Assembly: GCF_008080435.1 (NCBI RefSeq)
Contig: NZ_VRKN01000003.1
Location: forward strand, 186,001 to 250,000
DNA length: 64,000 bases
Direction of reading: 5' to 3'
Source of the DNA: Enterobacter asburiae
GTDB lineage: Bacteria; Pseudomonadota; Gammaproteobacteria; Enterobacterales; Enterobacteriaceae
Positions 24,623 to 32,860 of this stretch are shown piece after piece. The stretch's first letter is position 1, and each line of letters starts with the position of its first letter. A model generated the notes under the pieces. It was given only the letters and a program-made list of their open reading frames with translations. It ran no database searches and had not been told where the DNA came from. Made by a program: the position numbers and the translations under genes.

Positions 24623-25084
24623 TTAGTGTTGCTGCGTCGGAAGATGTATTGTCATCCATGGTTGCACAGGAGCGATTAAATCCCCCGCCATAGAATGAGC
24701 CATGTCATGGAGTAATCCCGTGAGGTGCGGCAACATATCGCGGTCAAAATGCGATACCAGCAGTACGTGGTTTAACGCCCGGCAGTAGTCGCATTTCGTT
24801 TCTGTATCTTCAAGCAACCACTCTTTTTGTCGCGGCTGTTCTGCATCGTCCTCAAATTCCACCACCTGAAAATCACGCATTGATTCTGTGAGGCCGGATT
24901 TCACCTCTTCCAGCCAGGCGCCGAGACAGCGGCAAACGGGCTGCGTTTGCGGGAGTGATTTGCAGTCGAGGAGGATTTCGGTGAGCAGTTTGCAGCGCTC
25001 GGCAAGGGTTGGGAGATCGGGGTTGAGGGAGAGTTCGGTGTAGAGTTGGGAGATAGACTGGTTTTCCATATTCATAATTTCCAT
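24623..25084 (-). CDS. Uncharacterised 153-aa cytosolic protein
   Basis: I do not recognise this protein. It is 153 aa, acidic, with no signal peptide or membrane segment. The start is uncertain because Met codons at residues 1, 4 and 6 are all possible and the ribosome site is poor. Cysteines cluster in two places: CKLLTEILLDC / VCRC in the N-terminal half and CDYC near residue 98, the latter a possible metal-binding pair. It is preceded on the same strand by a strongly folded RNA and a sigma70-like promoter, so it is probably expressed. It replaces serW between infA and clpA, suggesting acquired DNA. A folded RNA followed by a ~150-codon ORF resembles the immunity region of P4/P1-type elements, but this is only a comparison of layout. 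Confidence 0.7.
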   Translation of the reverse strand: MEIMNMENQSISQLYTELSLNPDLPTLAERCKLLTEILLDCKSLPQTQPVCRCLGAWLEEVKSGLTESMRDFQVVEFEDDAEQPRQKEWLLEDTETKCDYCRALNHVLLVSHFDRDMLPHLTGLLHDMAHSMAGDLIAPVQPWMTIHLPTQQH

Positions 25085-25097
25085 ATTAAGAGCTGAA

Positions 25098-25211
25098 AAC
25101 TACCACCAGAAACGCCAACTTCGGGTGGCAGACTGAACCGGTTTGGCGTACCGACCATATGGAAAATCGGCGCTTCAAAAGAAGCCCCGGTTCAGCCCAC
25201 CATATTTGAAG
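25098..25211 (-). ncRNA. Structured RNA upstream of the 153-aa ORF (C4/cI-like candidate)
   Basis: Inverted repeats imply a branched fold. An outer 9-bp stem joins CTGAACCGG (25133-25141) to CCGGTTCAG (25187-25195). It encloses two hairpins, CCGA/TCGG (25151-25170) and GCTTC-AAAA-GAAGC (25172-25185). Beyond it GCCACC/GTTGGC (25114-25129) forms another hairpin, and CCACC (25103-25107) can pair alternatively. The promoter at 25218-25245 would start transcription right before this fold, reading into the 153-aa ORF. Multi-stem antisense RNAs of this general kind (C4 of phages P1/P7, cI RNA of P4) control immunity operons. It could equally be a cis-acting leader. The class is an inference; the pairing is seen directly. 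Confidence 0.55.
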
Positions 25212-25217
25212 ATACGG

Positions 25218-25245
25218 ATTATACCGCAGCTAAAAAAAGAGTGAA
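25218..25245 (-). promoter_or_regulatory. Sigma70-like promoter for the structured RNA and ORF
   Basis: On the minus strand TTCACT (25240-25245), 16-base spacer, perfect TATAAT (25218-25223). Transcription would begin near 25211 and enter the folded element. Confidence 0.65.
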
Positions 25246-25417
25246 CGAAACCAGTGACGTTGCGTTGAGCAACATCTTTCCATATGTGTGTAATCAGGAC
25301 GCCAATCCCGGCACCTGATTTTGCAGGTGCGCCGCCATTTTATTACTGTGGATTTATCCAGCAACTGACTTCGAAAGAAACTGGAAAGCGCCTCGCAAAA
25401 TTTCTCTGCGGCCTGAT

Positions 25418-25451
25418 GCCCTCACCCCAACCCTCTCCCACAGGGAGAGGG
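25418..25451 (+). repeat. GC-rich extragenic palindrome, copy 1
   Basis: GCCCTCACCCC then CCCTCTCCC / GGGAGAGGG, a 9-bp inverted repeat. The same element is at 35511-35544 (opposite orientation) and 45433-45466. It belongs to the REP-like extragenic palindromes common in Enterobacter relatives. The rest of 25262-25417 holds one inverted repeat (25311-25330) and no convincing gene. Confidence 0.85.
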
Positions 25452-25456
25452 AGAAA

Positions 25457-25490
25457 ACAAAAAAAACGGCAACCGAAGTTGCCGTTTTGC
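25457..25490 (-). terminator. Terminator after clpA
   Basis: AACGGCAAC (25465-25473), loop CGAA, GTTGCCGTT (25478-25486). On the minus strand the stem is followed by a run of eight T residues. It lies next to extragenic palindrome copy 1. Confidence 0.9.
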
Positions 25491-25504
25491 TTTTACCTTA
25501 CAAC

Positions 25505-27784
25505 TCAGTGAGCCGCTTCCGGCTTGTGCTTCGCCGCACTCTGGAAATCGTACGTCAGTTCGTTCTTCGCCTGGTCCAGCGCCACGGTCACCTGACCGCC
25601 GTCCACCAGCGAGCCAAACAGCAGTTCGTTCGCCAGCGGTTTCTTCAGGTTGTCCTGAATCACACGCGCCATTGGACGGGCACCCATCGCACGGTCGTAG
25701 CCTTTCTCAGCCAGCCAGTTGCGGGCCTCCTGGCTCACTTCCAGCGACACGCCTTTCTGATCTAACTGAACCTGCAGCTCGACGATGAACTTGTCCACTA
25801 CCTGATGGATCACGTCGGTAGACAGGTGATCGAACCAGATAATGTTGTCCAGACGGTTACGGAACTCCGGCGTGAAGATCTTCTTGATCTCCTCCATCGC
25901 ATCGGTGCTGTTATCCTGGTGGATCAGGCCGATGGATTTACGCTCGGTTTCACGCACCCCGGCGTTGGTGGTCATCACCAGCACCACGTTGCGGAAGTCC
26001 GCCTTGCGCCCGTTGTTGTCGGTTAGCGTCCCGTTGTCCATCACCTGCAGCAGGATGTTGAACACGTCCGGGTGCGCTTTCTCGATTTCATCGAGCAGCA
26101 GGACCGCGTGCGGATGCTTGATCACCGCGTCGGTGAGCAGGCCGCCCTGGTCAAAACCTACGTAGCCCGGAGGCGCACCAATCAAACGGCTGACGGTGTG
26201 ACGCTCCATATACTCGGACATATCAAAGCGCAGCAGCTCAATGCCCAGCGCTTTGGAGAGCTGAACCGTCACCTCGGTTTTCCCCACGCCGGTCGGGCCA
26301 GCAAACAGGAAGGAACCGACAGGCTTGTGGTCATGCCCCAGCCCGGCGCGAGCCATCTTGATCGCTTCGGTTAAGGCCTCAATGGCTTTATCCTGACCAA
26401 AGACCAGCATTTTTAGGCGATTGCCGAGGGTGCGCAGCGTGTCACGGTCGCTCTGAGAAACGCTCTTCTCAGGGATACGCGCGATGCGGGCCACCACGGA
26501 CTCAATATCCGCCACGTTAACAGTTTTCTTACGCTTGCTGGCCGGCATCAGACGCGCACGCGCCCCTGCCTCATCAATCACGTCAATCGCCTTATCCGGC
26601 AGATGACGGTCGTTGATGTATTTCACCGCCAGCTCCACCGCCGCACGGACCGCTTTCGCGGTGTAACGCACGTCGTGGTGCGCTTCGTACTTCGGTTTCA
26701 GGCCGTTGATGATCTGCACCGTTTCCTCGACGGACGGTTCGGTCACGTCGATTTTCTGGAAACGGCGAGCCAGCGCACGATCTTTCTCAAAGATGTTGCT
26801 GAACTCCTGGTAGGTCGTGGAGCCAATCACGCGGATCTTGCCGCTGGAGAGCAGCGGTTTGATCAGGTTCGCGGCATCCACCTGGCCACCGGAGGCGGCA
26901 CCTGCACCGATGATGGTGTGGATCTCATCGATAAACAGGATGCTGTTGGTGTCCTGCTCCAGCTGTTTTAACAGCGCCTTGAAGCGTTTTTCAAAATCAC
27001 CGCGGTATTTGGTGCCCGCCAGCAGCGAGCCGATATCCAGCGAGTAGATGGTGCAATCGGCAATCACTTCCGGCACGTCGCCCTGCACAATGCGCCAGGC
27101 AAGACCTTCGGCTATCGCGGTTTTACCCACGCCAGATTCCCCCACCAGCAGCGGGTTGTTCTTGCGGCGACGGCACAGCACCTGGATCGCGCGCTCCAGC
27201 TCTTTATCGCGACCAATCAGCGGGTCGATACCGCCAACGCGAGCAAGCTGGTTAAGGTTGGTGGTGAAGTTTTCCATACGATCCTCCCCGCCTGCTTGCT
27301 CTTCATTGTTATTGACCTGATTGCTGGAATCCGATGCCTGGTTAGGCTCGTCTTTGCGCGTTCCGTGAGAAATAAAGTTAACCACGTCGAGGCGGCTGAC
27401 TTCGTGTTTGCGCAGCAGGTAGGCAGCCTGTGACTCCTGCTCGCTGAAGATGGCGACTAAGACGTTTGCGCCAGTCACTTCGCTACGTCCGGAAGACTGG
27501 ACGTGGAATACCGCGCGCTGCAGCACGCGCTGGAAGCTGAGCGTCGGCTGCGTGTCGCGCTCTTCTTCACTGGCTGGCAGCACCGGTGTGGTTTGTTCGA
27601 TGAAGGCTTCGAGTTCCTGACGTAGCGCCACCAGATCCACGGAGCAGGCTTCCAGCGCTTCGCGGGCAGATGGGTTGCTAAGCAGTGCGAGCAGTAAATG
27701 CTCGACGGTCATAAACTCATGTCGGTGCTCACGCGCTCTGGCGAAAGCCATGTTTAAACTGAGTTCCAGTTCTTGATTGAGCAT
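25505..27784 (-). CDS. clpA: ClpA, ATPase subunit of the ClpAP protease
   Basis: AAA+ unfoldase that feeds substrates, including N-degron proteins delivered by ClpS, into ClpP. With the start at 27784 ([19 protein letters not shown]) it is 759 aa, one more than E. coli. Five extra upstream residues are possible but unsupported. Clp-N repeats cover about residues 1-140, D1 has Walker [10 protein letters not shown], and D2 has GPTGVGKTE with Walker [12 protein letters not shown]. The C-terminus has a His/Ala-rich tail. clpS is upstream on the same strand, 27 bases away; a terminator follows. Confidence 0.98.
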   Translation of the reverse strand: MLNQELELSLNMAFARAREHRHEFMTVEHLLLALLSNPSAREALEACSVDLVALRQELEAFIEQTTPVLPASEEERDTQPTLSFQRVLQRAVFHVQSSGRSEVTGANVLVAIFSEQESQAAYLLRKHEVSRLDVVNFISHGTRKDEPNQASDSSNQVNNNEEQAGGEDRMENFTTNLNQLARVGGIDPLIGRDKELERAIQVLCRRRKNNPLLVGESGVGKTAIAEGLAWRIVQGDVPEVIADCTIYSLDIGSLLAGTKYRGDFEKRFKALLKQLEQDTNSILFIDEIHTIIGAGAASGGQVDAANLIKPLLSSGKIRVIGSTTYQEFSNIFEKDRALARRFQKIDVTEPSVEETVQIINGLKPKYEAHHDVRYTAKAVRAAVELAVKYINDRHLPDKAIDVIDEAGARARLMPASKRKKTVNVADIESVVARIARIPEKSVSQSDRDTLRTLGNRLKMLVFGQDKAIEALTEAIKMARAGLGHDHKPVGSFLFAGPTGVGKTEVTVQLSKALGIELLRFDMSEYMERHTVSRLIGAPPGYVGFDQGGLLTDAVIKHPHAVLLLDEIEKAHPDVFNILLQVMDNGTLTDNNGRKADFRNVVLVMTTNAGVRETERKSIGLIHQDNSTDAMEEIKKIFTPEFRNRLDNIIWFDHLSTDVIHQVVDKFIVELQVQLDQKGVSLEVSQEARNWLAEKGYDRAMGARPMARVIQDNLKKPLANELLFGSLVDGGQVTVALDQAKNELTYDFQSAAKHKPEAAH

Positions 27785-27811
27785 AGGCACCTCCCCCAAT
27801 TTTATGCCTTA

Positions 27812-28132
27812 TCAGGCCTTTTCCAGCGTACACAGCAACGGATGCTCGTTCTCCCTGGCATAGTCGTTCACCATCGCCACTTTGGTTTCCGCCACTTCGG
27901 CTGTGAAGATGCCGCAGATAGCTTTGCCACGATAATGAACGGTAAGCATCAGTTGCGTTGCACGTTCTACATCATAAGAAAAGAACTTTTGTAGCACGTC
28001 AATAACAAATTCCATCGGCGTGTAATCATCGTTCATTAACATAACTTTATACATAGATGGCGGTTTTAGCGCGTCGCGCACTTTGTCTTCCGCCAGCTGG
28101 TCAAAATCCAGCCAATCGTTGGTCTTACCCAT
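27812..28132 (-). CDS. clpS: ClpS, N-degron adaptor of ClpAP
   Basis: Small adaptor that binds N-terminal Leu, Phe, Tyr or Trp and hands substrates to ClpA. Starting at 28132 ([15 protein letters not shown]) it is 106 aa, the E. coli length; the frame runs 20 codons further but the extra residues have no family match. The binding-pocket segment [14 protein letters not shown] and the ClpA-contacting helix are conserved. Divergent from cspD, and upstream of clpA. Confidence 0.98.
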   Translation of the reverse strand: MGKTNDWLDFDQLAEDKVRDALKPPSMYKVMLMNDDYTPMEFVIDVLQKFFSYDVERATQLMLTVHYRGKAICGIFTAEVAETKVAMVNDYARENEHPLLCTLEKA

Positions 28133-28399
28133 TATGCATAACCACTTTGAATCTACCTCAGATGTTAGATAACAATCATCTATTACTGTCATCCGCGATG
28201 TCTGTCACAAACTGTTGCAATAGCGTTAACTGCTTCAAACTTTGGTTGATTATTGTCCCATCTCCAGCGCCAAACGCTTGACGACTTCTTTCGTTTCTCT
28301 AAATTGTACAAGCGTGAGATGGCGAGGTTTTGAACAGCCCCCACTCCACCACCGGTTCATTCCATCTTAACTTATAAGATTTACGAAGGATGTCGAAGC

Positions 28400-28621
28400 A
28401 TGGAAATGGGTACTGTTAAGTGGTTCAACAACGCCAAAGGGTTTGGCTTCATCTGCCCCGAAGGCGGCGGCGAGGATATCTTCGCTCACTATTCCACCAT
28501 TCAGATGGATGGTTACAGAACGCTCAAAGCCGGGCAGTCCGTCCGGTTCGATGTACATCAGGGACCAAAAGGCAATCATGCAAGCCTAATCGTACCCGTT
28601 GAAGCAGAGACGGTTGCATAG
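28400..28621 (+). CDS. cspD: Cold-shock-like protein CspD
   Basis: Single-stranded nucleic-acid-binding protein that inhibits replication in stationary phase and is a Lon substrate in E. coli. It is 73 aa with both RNA-binding motifs, KGFGFI (RNP1) and DIFAHYS (RNP2). E. coli CspD has one more residue. It is divergent from clpS with a 267-base promoter gap and is not cold induced in E. coli. Confidence 0.97.
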   Translation: MEMGTVKWFNNAKGFGFICPEGGGEDIFAHYSTIQMDGYRTLKAGQSVRFDVHQGPKGNHASLIVPVEAETVA

Positions 28622-28652
28622 CTCTCTGTTTTATTGTGTACATCCCGCAGTC

Positions 28653-28686
28653 AAAATGCCAGCCCGATCGGCTGGCATTTTTATTT
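28653..28686. terminator. Bidirectional terminator between cspD and macB
   Basis: ATGCCAGCC (28656-28664), loop CGATC, GGCTGGCAT (28670-28678), with A residues before and a T-rich tract after. It can end both the cspD and macB transcripts. Confidence 0.9.
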
Positions 28687-28691
28687 TCGGG

Positions 28692-30632
28692 TTATTCCCG
28701 AGCCAGCGCGTCCACCGGATCCAGCCGCGCCGCGTTGCGGGCGGGCAACCAGCCAAACAAAATGCCGGTAAAGGTCGAACACAAAAATGCGGTAATAATG
28801 GCAACCGGCGAGAAGCCAATCTCCCAGCCAGGTAAAAAGAGCTGGAGCGCAAACGCGATCATCATCGAGAGCGCAATGCCCATCGCCCCGCCGACCAGAC
28901 ACACCAGTACCGCCTCAATCAAAAACTGCTGCAGCACGTCGCTGGCCCGGGCCCCGACCGCCATACGGATGCCAATCTCCCGGGTACGTTCGGTGACCGA
29001 CACCAGCATGATATTCATCACCCCGATACCGCCGACGACCAGCGAGATCACCGCCACCAGCGTGAGGAACAGCTGAAGAGTACGTGTGGTCTTTTCCGCC
29101 GTTTTCAAGAGGCCGTCCATATTCCAGGTGAAGAAATCTTTCTTCCCGTGGCGCAGGGTTAACAGCCGCTCAAGCTGCTGTTCGGCCAGCGCGCTGTCGT
29201 AGCCCTCCTTCACGCGCACGGTGATGGAGTTGAGCCAGGACTGCCCCATGATCCGCCCGGAGATGGTGGTATAGGGCAGCCAGACACGCAGGATCTTGCT
29301 GCTGCCAAACATCGACTGTTTCTCTTCCGCCACGCCGATGACCGTGGCAGGCATGTTGCCGACCAGGATCACTTCGCCGACCACGTTCGCTTTATTGGGG
29401 AAAAGCTGCCTGCGCGAGTTAACGTCCAGCACCACCACCTGCGCCCTGCCCGCCAGCTGCTCGGCGTTGAAGGTGGCGCCTTCGCTGAAGGTCATGCCGT
29501 AGACGTTGAAATAGTCTCCGCTGACGCCGTTGGCGCTGGCGGCAACGTCCACATTGCCCACGCGCAGACGCAGGTTTTGCGAAACCGCAGGCGTGGCGGA
29601 GTTCACCCACGGCTGCTTCTGAATCGCCGCCAGATCGTCGTATTTCAGCGCCTGCTGATACTGCGGCTCGTCGTCGCCAAAGTCTTTGCCGGGATAGACG
29701 TCAATGGTATTGGTGCCGATGGCGCGGATATCTGCCAGCACCAGCTGCTTGGCCGCGTCGCCCACCACCACGATCGACACCACCGAGGCGATACCGATAA
29801 TGATGCCGAGCATAGTCAACAGGGTACGCATTTTGTTGGCCGCCATCGCCAGCCAGGCCATGGTCAGCGCTTCACGAAAGCCGCTGGAGAATTGTCCCCA
29901 GCCGGTTGATGCCGGTAGCGCTTCCTTCGGCGCCGCTGCCCTGGACTCACGCGGCGGCGGATTGCTGACCAGCTCGCCGTCGTGGATCTCGATAATGCGT
30001 TCCGCCTGGGCCGCCACCTGCGGATCGTGGGTAACGATAATGACCGTGTGCCCCTGATCGCGAAGCTGATGCAGGATCGCCATCACCTCTTCGCCGGAAT
30101 GGCTGTCGAGCGCCCCGGTCGGTTCATCCGCAAGGATCACCTGCCCACCGTTCATCAGGGCGCGGGCAATACTCACGCGCTGCTGCTGGCCGCCAGACAG
30201 CTGCGAGGGCTGGTACTCCACCCGCTCCGCCAGCCCCAGACGCGTCAGCAGCATCTTCGCACGCTCAAGGCGTTTTTTCCGCTCGACGCCCGCATACACC
30301 GCAGGCACTTCCACGTTCTGCGCCGCATTCAGGTGAGAAAGCAGATGGTAACGCTGGAAGATAAAGCCGAAATGTTCCCGGCGCAGCTTCGCCAGCGCGT
30401 CGCCGTCCAGCGTGGAGACATCCGTCCCGGCCACGCGATAGGTACCGCTGGTCGGTTTATCCAGGCAGCCGAGAATGTTCATCAGCGTCGATTTACCGGA
30501 ACCCGATGCCCCGACAATCGCCACCATCTCGCCTGCTTCCACGCGCAGGGAGATGCCCTTCAGCACCTCCACCGGGCCGTCGCCGGAGGGATAACTGCGA
30601 CGAATGTTATTCAGCTCAAGCAGCGCCGTCAT
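28692..30632 (-). CDS. macB: MacB, macrolide/enterotoxin exporter ATP-binding/permease
   Basis: ABC transporter of the MacB type that works with MacA and TolC to expel macrolides, haem precursors and heat-stable toxin. It is 646 aa (E. coli 648). The ATPase domain occupies about residues 1-230, with Walker [10 protein letters not shown], signature [15 protein letters not shown] and Walker [14 protein letters not shown] variable linker leads to the first membrane helix ([13 protein letters not shown]), the large periplasmic domain and three C-terminal helices (FtsX-like). It overlaps the macA stop by four bases. Confidence 0.97.
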   Translation of the reverse strand: MTALLELNNIRRSYPSGDGPVEVLKGISLRVEAGEMVAIVGASGSGKSTLMNILGCLDKPTSGTYRVAGTDVSTLDGDALAKLRREHFGFIFQRYHLLSHLNAAQNVEVPAVYAGVERKKRLERAKMLLTRLGLAERVEYQPSQLSGGQQQRVSIARALMNGGQVILADEPTGALDSHSGEEVMAILHQLRDQGHTVIIVTHDPQVAAQAERIIEIHDGELVSNPPPRESRAAAPKEALPASTGWGQFSSGFREALTMAWLAMAANKMRTLLTMLGIIIGIASVVSIVVVGDAAKQLVLADIRAIGTNTIDVYPGKDFGDDEPQYQQALKYDDLAAIQKQPWVNSATPAVSQNLRLRVGNVDVAASANGVSGDYFNVYGMTFSEGATFNAEQLAGRAQVVVLDVNSRRQLFPNKANVVGEVILVGNMPATVIGVAEEKQSMFGSSKILRVWLPYTTISGRIMGQSWLNSITVRVKEGYDSALAEQQLERLLTLRHGKKDFFTWNMDGLLKTAEKTTRTLQLFLTLVAVISLVVGGIGVMNIMLVSVTERTREIGIRMAVGARASDVLQQFLIEAVLVCLVGGAMGIALSMMIAFALQLFLPGWEIGFSPVAIITAFLCSTFTGILFGWLPARNAARLDPVDALARE

Positions 30633-31744
30633 TTGGCGGCTCCGGGCAGGCTTTCGCTGACAACAACCTCCTCGCCCTCTTCCAGCCCTTTCACCACCAC
30701 CACGTCGGTGTCGTTGCGCGCGCCAATCACTACCTCGCGCTCGCGCGTTTCGCCGTTGCGCAGCACTTTCACTTTATAACGGCTCTCCCCAGCCGATTCA
30801 CCCAGCGCAGAGAGCGGAATGGTCAGCACGTTCTTCACGCCGGTCAACTGGATATGCACCTGTGCGGTCATGTCCAGACGCAGCACGCCCTGCGGGTTTG
30901 GCACCTCAAAGCGGGCATAGTAGAAGATAGCGTCGTTCACTTTTTCCGGCGTCGGCAGAATGTCTTTCAGCACGCCTTCGTAGCGCGTCTGCGGGTCGCC
31001 CAGCACCGTAAACCAGGCGTTCTGCCCTGGCTTAAGATGGATAACATCCGCCTCTGAGACCTGGGCTTTGACCAGCATGGTGCTCATGTCTGCCAGCGTC
31101 AGAATGTTTGGTGCCTGCTGCGCGGCAATCACCGTCTGACCCTGCAGCGTGGTGATCTGGGTAACCTCGCCCGCCATCGGCGCAACGATTTTGGTGTAGT
31201 CGAGGTTGGTTTTCGCCGTATCCAGCGAGGCCTGATTGCGTTTGATTTGCGCGTCAATCGTGCCAATCTGCGCCTGTTTCACCGCCAGTTCAGTGGTGGC
31301 AGTATCTAAATCTTGTTTCGAAATAGCCTGGGTTTTGGCCAGCGCCTGCTGACGGGTCAGCGTCACCTGGGCAAGGTTACGCTCTGCCTGCGCCTGCGAA
31401 CGCTGCGCGCGCAGTTCCATCAGCGTGGCTTCCACCTCGCGGATCTGGTTCTCAGCCTGTTCAGGATCGATAACGCCGAGAAGCTGGCCTTTTTTCACCT
31501 TGTCGCCAATCTCAACCGACAGCGTTTTCAGCTGTCCGCTGACCTGAGCGCCGACGTCAACCTTGCGCAACGCGTCAAGCTTGCCCGTCGCAAGGACGTT
31601 TTGCTGCAGTTCGCCCGGGCGAACAATCAGTGTCTGATACTGTGGCACCGGCGCATTCAGCACCTTCCATAGCCAGTACCCACCGGCTAAAACCACGACC
31701 GCCAGCAGCAGAAACAGCGTTCTGCGTTTTCCCTTGAGGTTCAT
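30629..31744 (-). CDS. macA: MacA, periplasmic adaptor of the MacAB-TolC pump
   Basis: Membrane-fusion protein linking MacB to TolC. Starting at 31744 ([14 protein letters not shown]) it is 371 aa, the E. coli length; nine further upstream residues are possible but unneeded. A single N-terminal membrane anchor (about 9-27) is followed by the lipoyl/barrel-sandwich and a long alpha-hairpin (about 90-170, Gln/Ala-rich coiled coil), then beta-barrel domains. It overlaps macB by four bases. It is divergent from ybjX across a region with a PhoP-type box, which may affect both directions; Salmonella macAB is known to be PhoP-repressed. Confidence 0.96.
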   Translation of the reverse strand: MNLKGKRRTLFLLLAVVVLAGGYWLWKVLNAPVPQYQTLIVRPGELQQNVLATGKLDALRKVDVGAQVSGQLKTLSVEIGDKVKKGQLLGVIDPEQAENQIREVEATLMELRAQRSQAQAERNLAQVTLTRQQALAKTQAISKQDLDTATTELAVKQAQIGTIDAQIKRNQASLDTAKTNLDYTKIVAPMAGEVTQITTLQGQTVIAAQQAPNILTLADMSTMLVKAQVSEADVIHLKPGQNAWFTVLGDPQTRYEGVLKDILPTPEKVNDAIFYYARFEVPNPQGVLRLDMTAQVHIQLTGVKNVLTIPLSALGESAGESRYKVKVLRNGETREREVVIGARNDTDVVVVKGLEEGEEVVVSESLPGAAK

Positions 31745-31838
31745 AAATATTCCAAATAAATGTTCTGGCAATGATAAATGCTGATTCTAACTAAACGACC
31801 CTTCAACGAAACCCCTGTTCTCCGAAATCGCCCCAATT

Positions 31839-31855
31839 TGTTTACGAGATGTTGA
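31839..31855 (+). promoter_or_regulatory. PhoP-type direct repeat upstream of ybjX
   Basis: TGTTTA-CGAGA-TGTTGA matches the PhoP box (T/G)GTTTA-N5-(T/G)GTTTA at eleven of twelve positions. It is followed 12 bases later by TGAAAT (31868-31873), a 4/6 match to a -10, the spacing of directly PhoP-activated promoters. Confidence 0.65.
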
Positions 31856-31903
31856 CATTTCCCCTGCTGAAATAGCGATATTCCAAAAGGATCAGGATCT
31901 ACC

Positions 31904-32860
31904 ATGTCTTCTATCGTCGATACATCACTTTCAAACCTGCCGCAGCCAAAATCCGGCTGGCAGCTCTTCAAAAACCTGGCTCTCGGTGAGATCGCGCCTG
32001 GGCTGGCATGGGAAAAAACCACCTACCGACGTAAGTTCATGCTGCGTTCACTGGCGACACCACTCAGCACCGCGCGTCTGCTGTCTGAGCTTGCAAAGCA
32101 TCCGCACCTGATGCAAATGCTCCAGGTTCAGCCGGGGCTGCCCTGCCGCCTTCATCGTCCGTGGTTGACGGTCAATATGGATCGACAACGTGCGCTGGAA
32201 TCGCTGTCCTGGCACTATCAGATGATATGTCGCCAGCTGCCGGCGACGCTGACTCATGGTTACCTTTCTAAGCAGGGCGTGGCCCTGCTGACCTTAACCG
32301 GAAAAGAGGAACAGCAATTTACCGTCCGTCTGTGTGCCGATGCGTTTATGGATAAAGAGGGAGAAGCTACCCTCGTTTTCTGTGACAGTCAAAATACGGC
32401 GCTGGCGGAGATGACCTTTACGCTATGCCAGTTTGAAGGAAAATCGACGCTGTTCATTGGCGGTTTGCAGGGCGCAAAAGCGCATGTTCCCCATGAGCTG
32501 ATCCAGGGGGCGACGAAAGCCTGCCATGGTCTGTTCCCGAAACGTCTGCTGGTCGAGGCCGCAATGACGCTCGGCGCCGCGTTCCCGGTAGAGCAAATTG
32601 TCGCCGTCAGTAACGATACCCATATTTATCGCAGCTGGCGCTACCGCAAGAAAAAAGAGGGCAAACTGTTGGCCGATTACGACAGTTTCTGGATCTCCAT
32701 CGGCGGTGAAAAGCAGGAGAACGGTAACTTTATGCTGCCGCTCGTCATGCCGCGTAAACCGATGGAAGAGATCGCCAGCAAAAAACGTTCCGAATATCGC
32801 CGCCGCTACGAACTGCTGGATGGCCTGATTCAGCAGGTGAAACAGGCGACCCAACGCTAA
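31904..32860 (+). CDS. ybjX: VirK/YbjX family protein
   Basis: DUF535 protein of the VirK/SomA/YbjX family, 318 aa, with no signal peptide or membrane segment. The biochemical role is not established; members of this family in Salmonella are PhoP-regulated and affect resistance to host peptides. The core EGKSTLFIGGLQGAKAHV and the SWRYRKKKEGKLLADYDSFWIS segment are typical. AGGATCT precedes the ATG. The 3' end overlaps the converging ybjD by four bases. Confidence 0.92.
   Translation: MSSIVDTSLSNLPQPKSGWQLFKNLALGEIAPGLAWEKTTYRRKFMLRSLATPLSTARLLSELAKHPHLMQMLQVQPGLPCRLHRPWLTVNMDRQRALESLSWHYQMICRQLPATLTHGYLSKQGVALLTLTGKEEQQFTVRLCADAFMDKEGEATLVFCDSQNTALAEMTFTLCQFEGKSTLFIGGLQGAKAHVPHELIQGATKACHGLFPKRLLVEAAMTLGAAFPVEQIVAVSNDTHIYRSWRYRKKKEGKLLADYDSFWISIGGEKQENGNFMLPLVMPRKPMEEIASKKRSEYRRRYELLDGLIQQVKQATQR

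Noticed and set aside
25311-25330. GCACCTG/CAGGTGC hairpin as a terminator
   Set aside because: No T tract on either strand; left as an unexplained inverted repeat.
24552-25504. tRNA-Ser serW expected between infA and clpA
   Set aside because: No tRNA-like arms or TTCGAATC-type T-loop sequence found on either strand.
25284-25511. 75-codon plus-strand frame across the palindrome and clpA terminator
   Set aside because: It runs through a repeat and a terminator hairpin and has no protein-like composition.
32857-32860. Convergent overlap of ybjX and ybjD as a frameshift signal
   Set aside because: A four-base tail-to-tail overlap is normal and both proteins have their family length.
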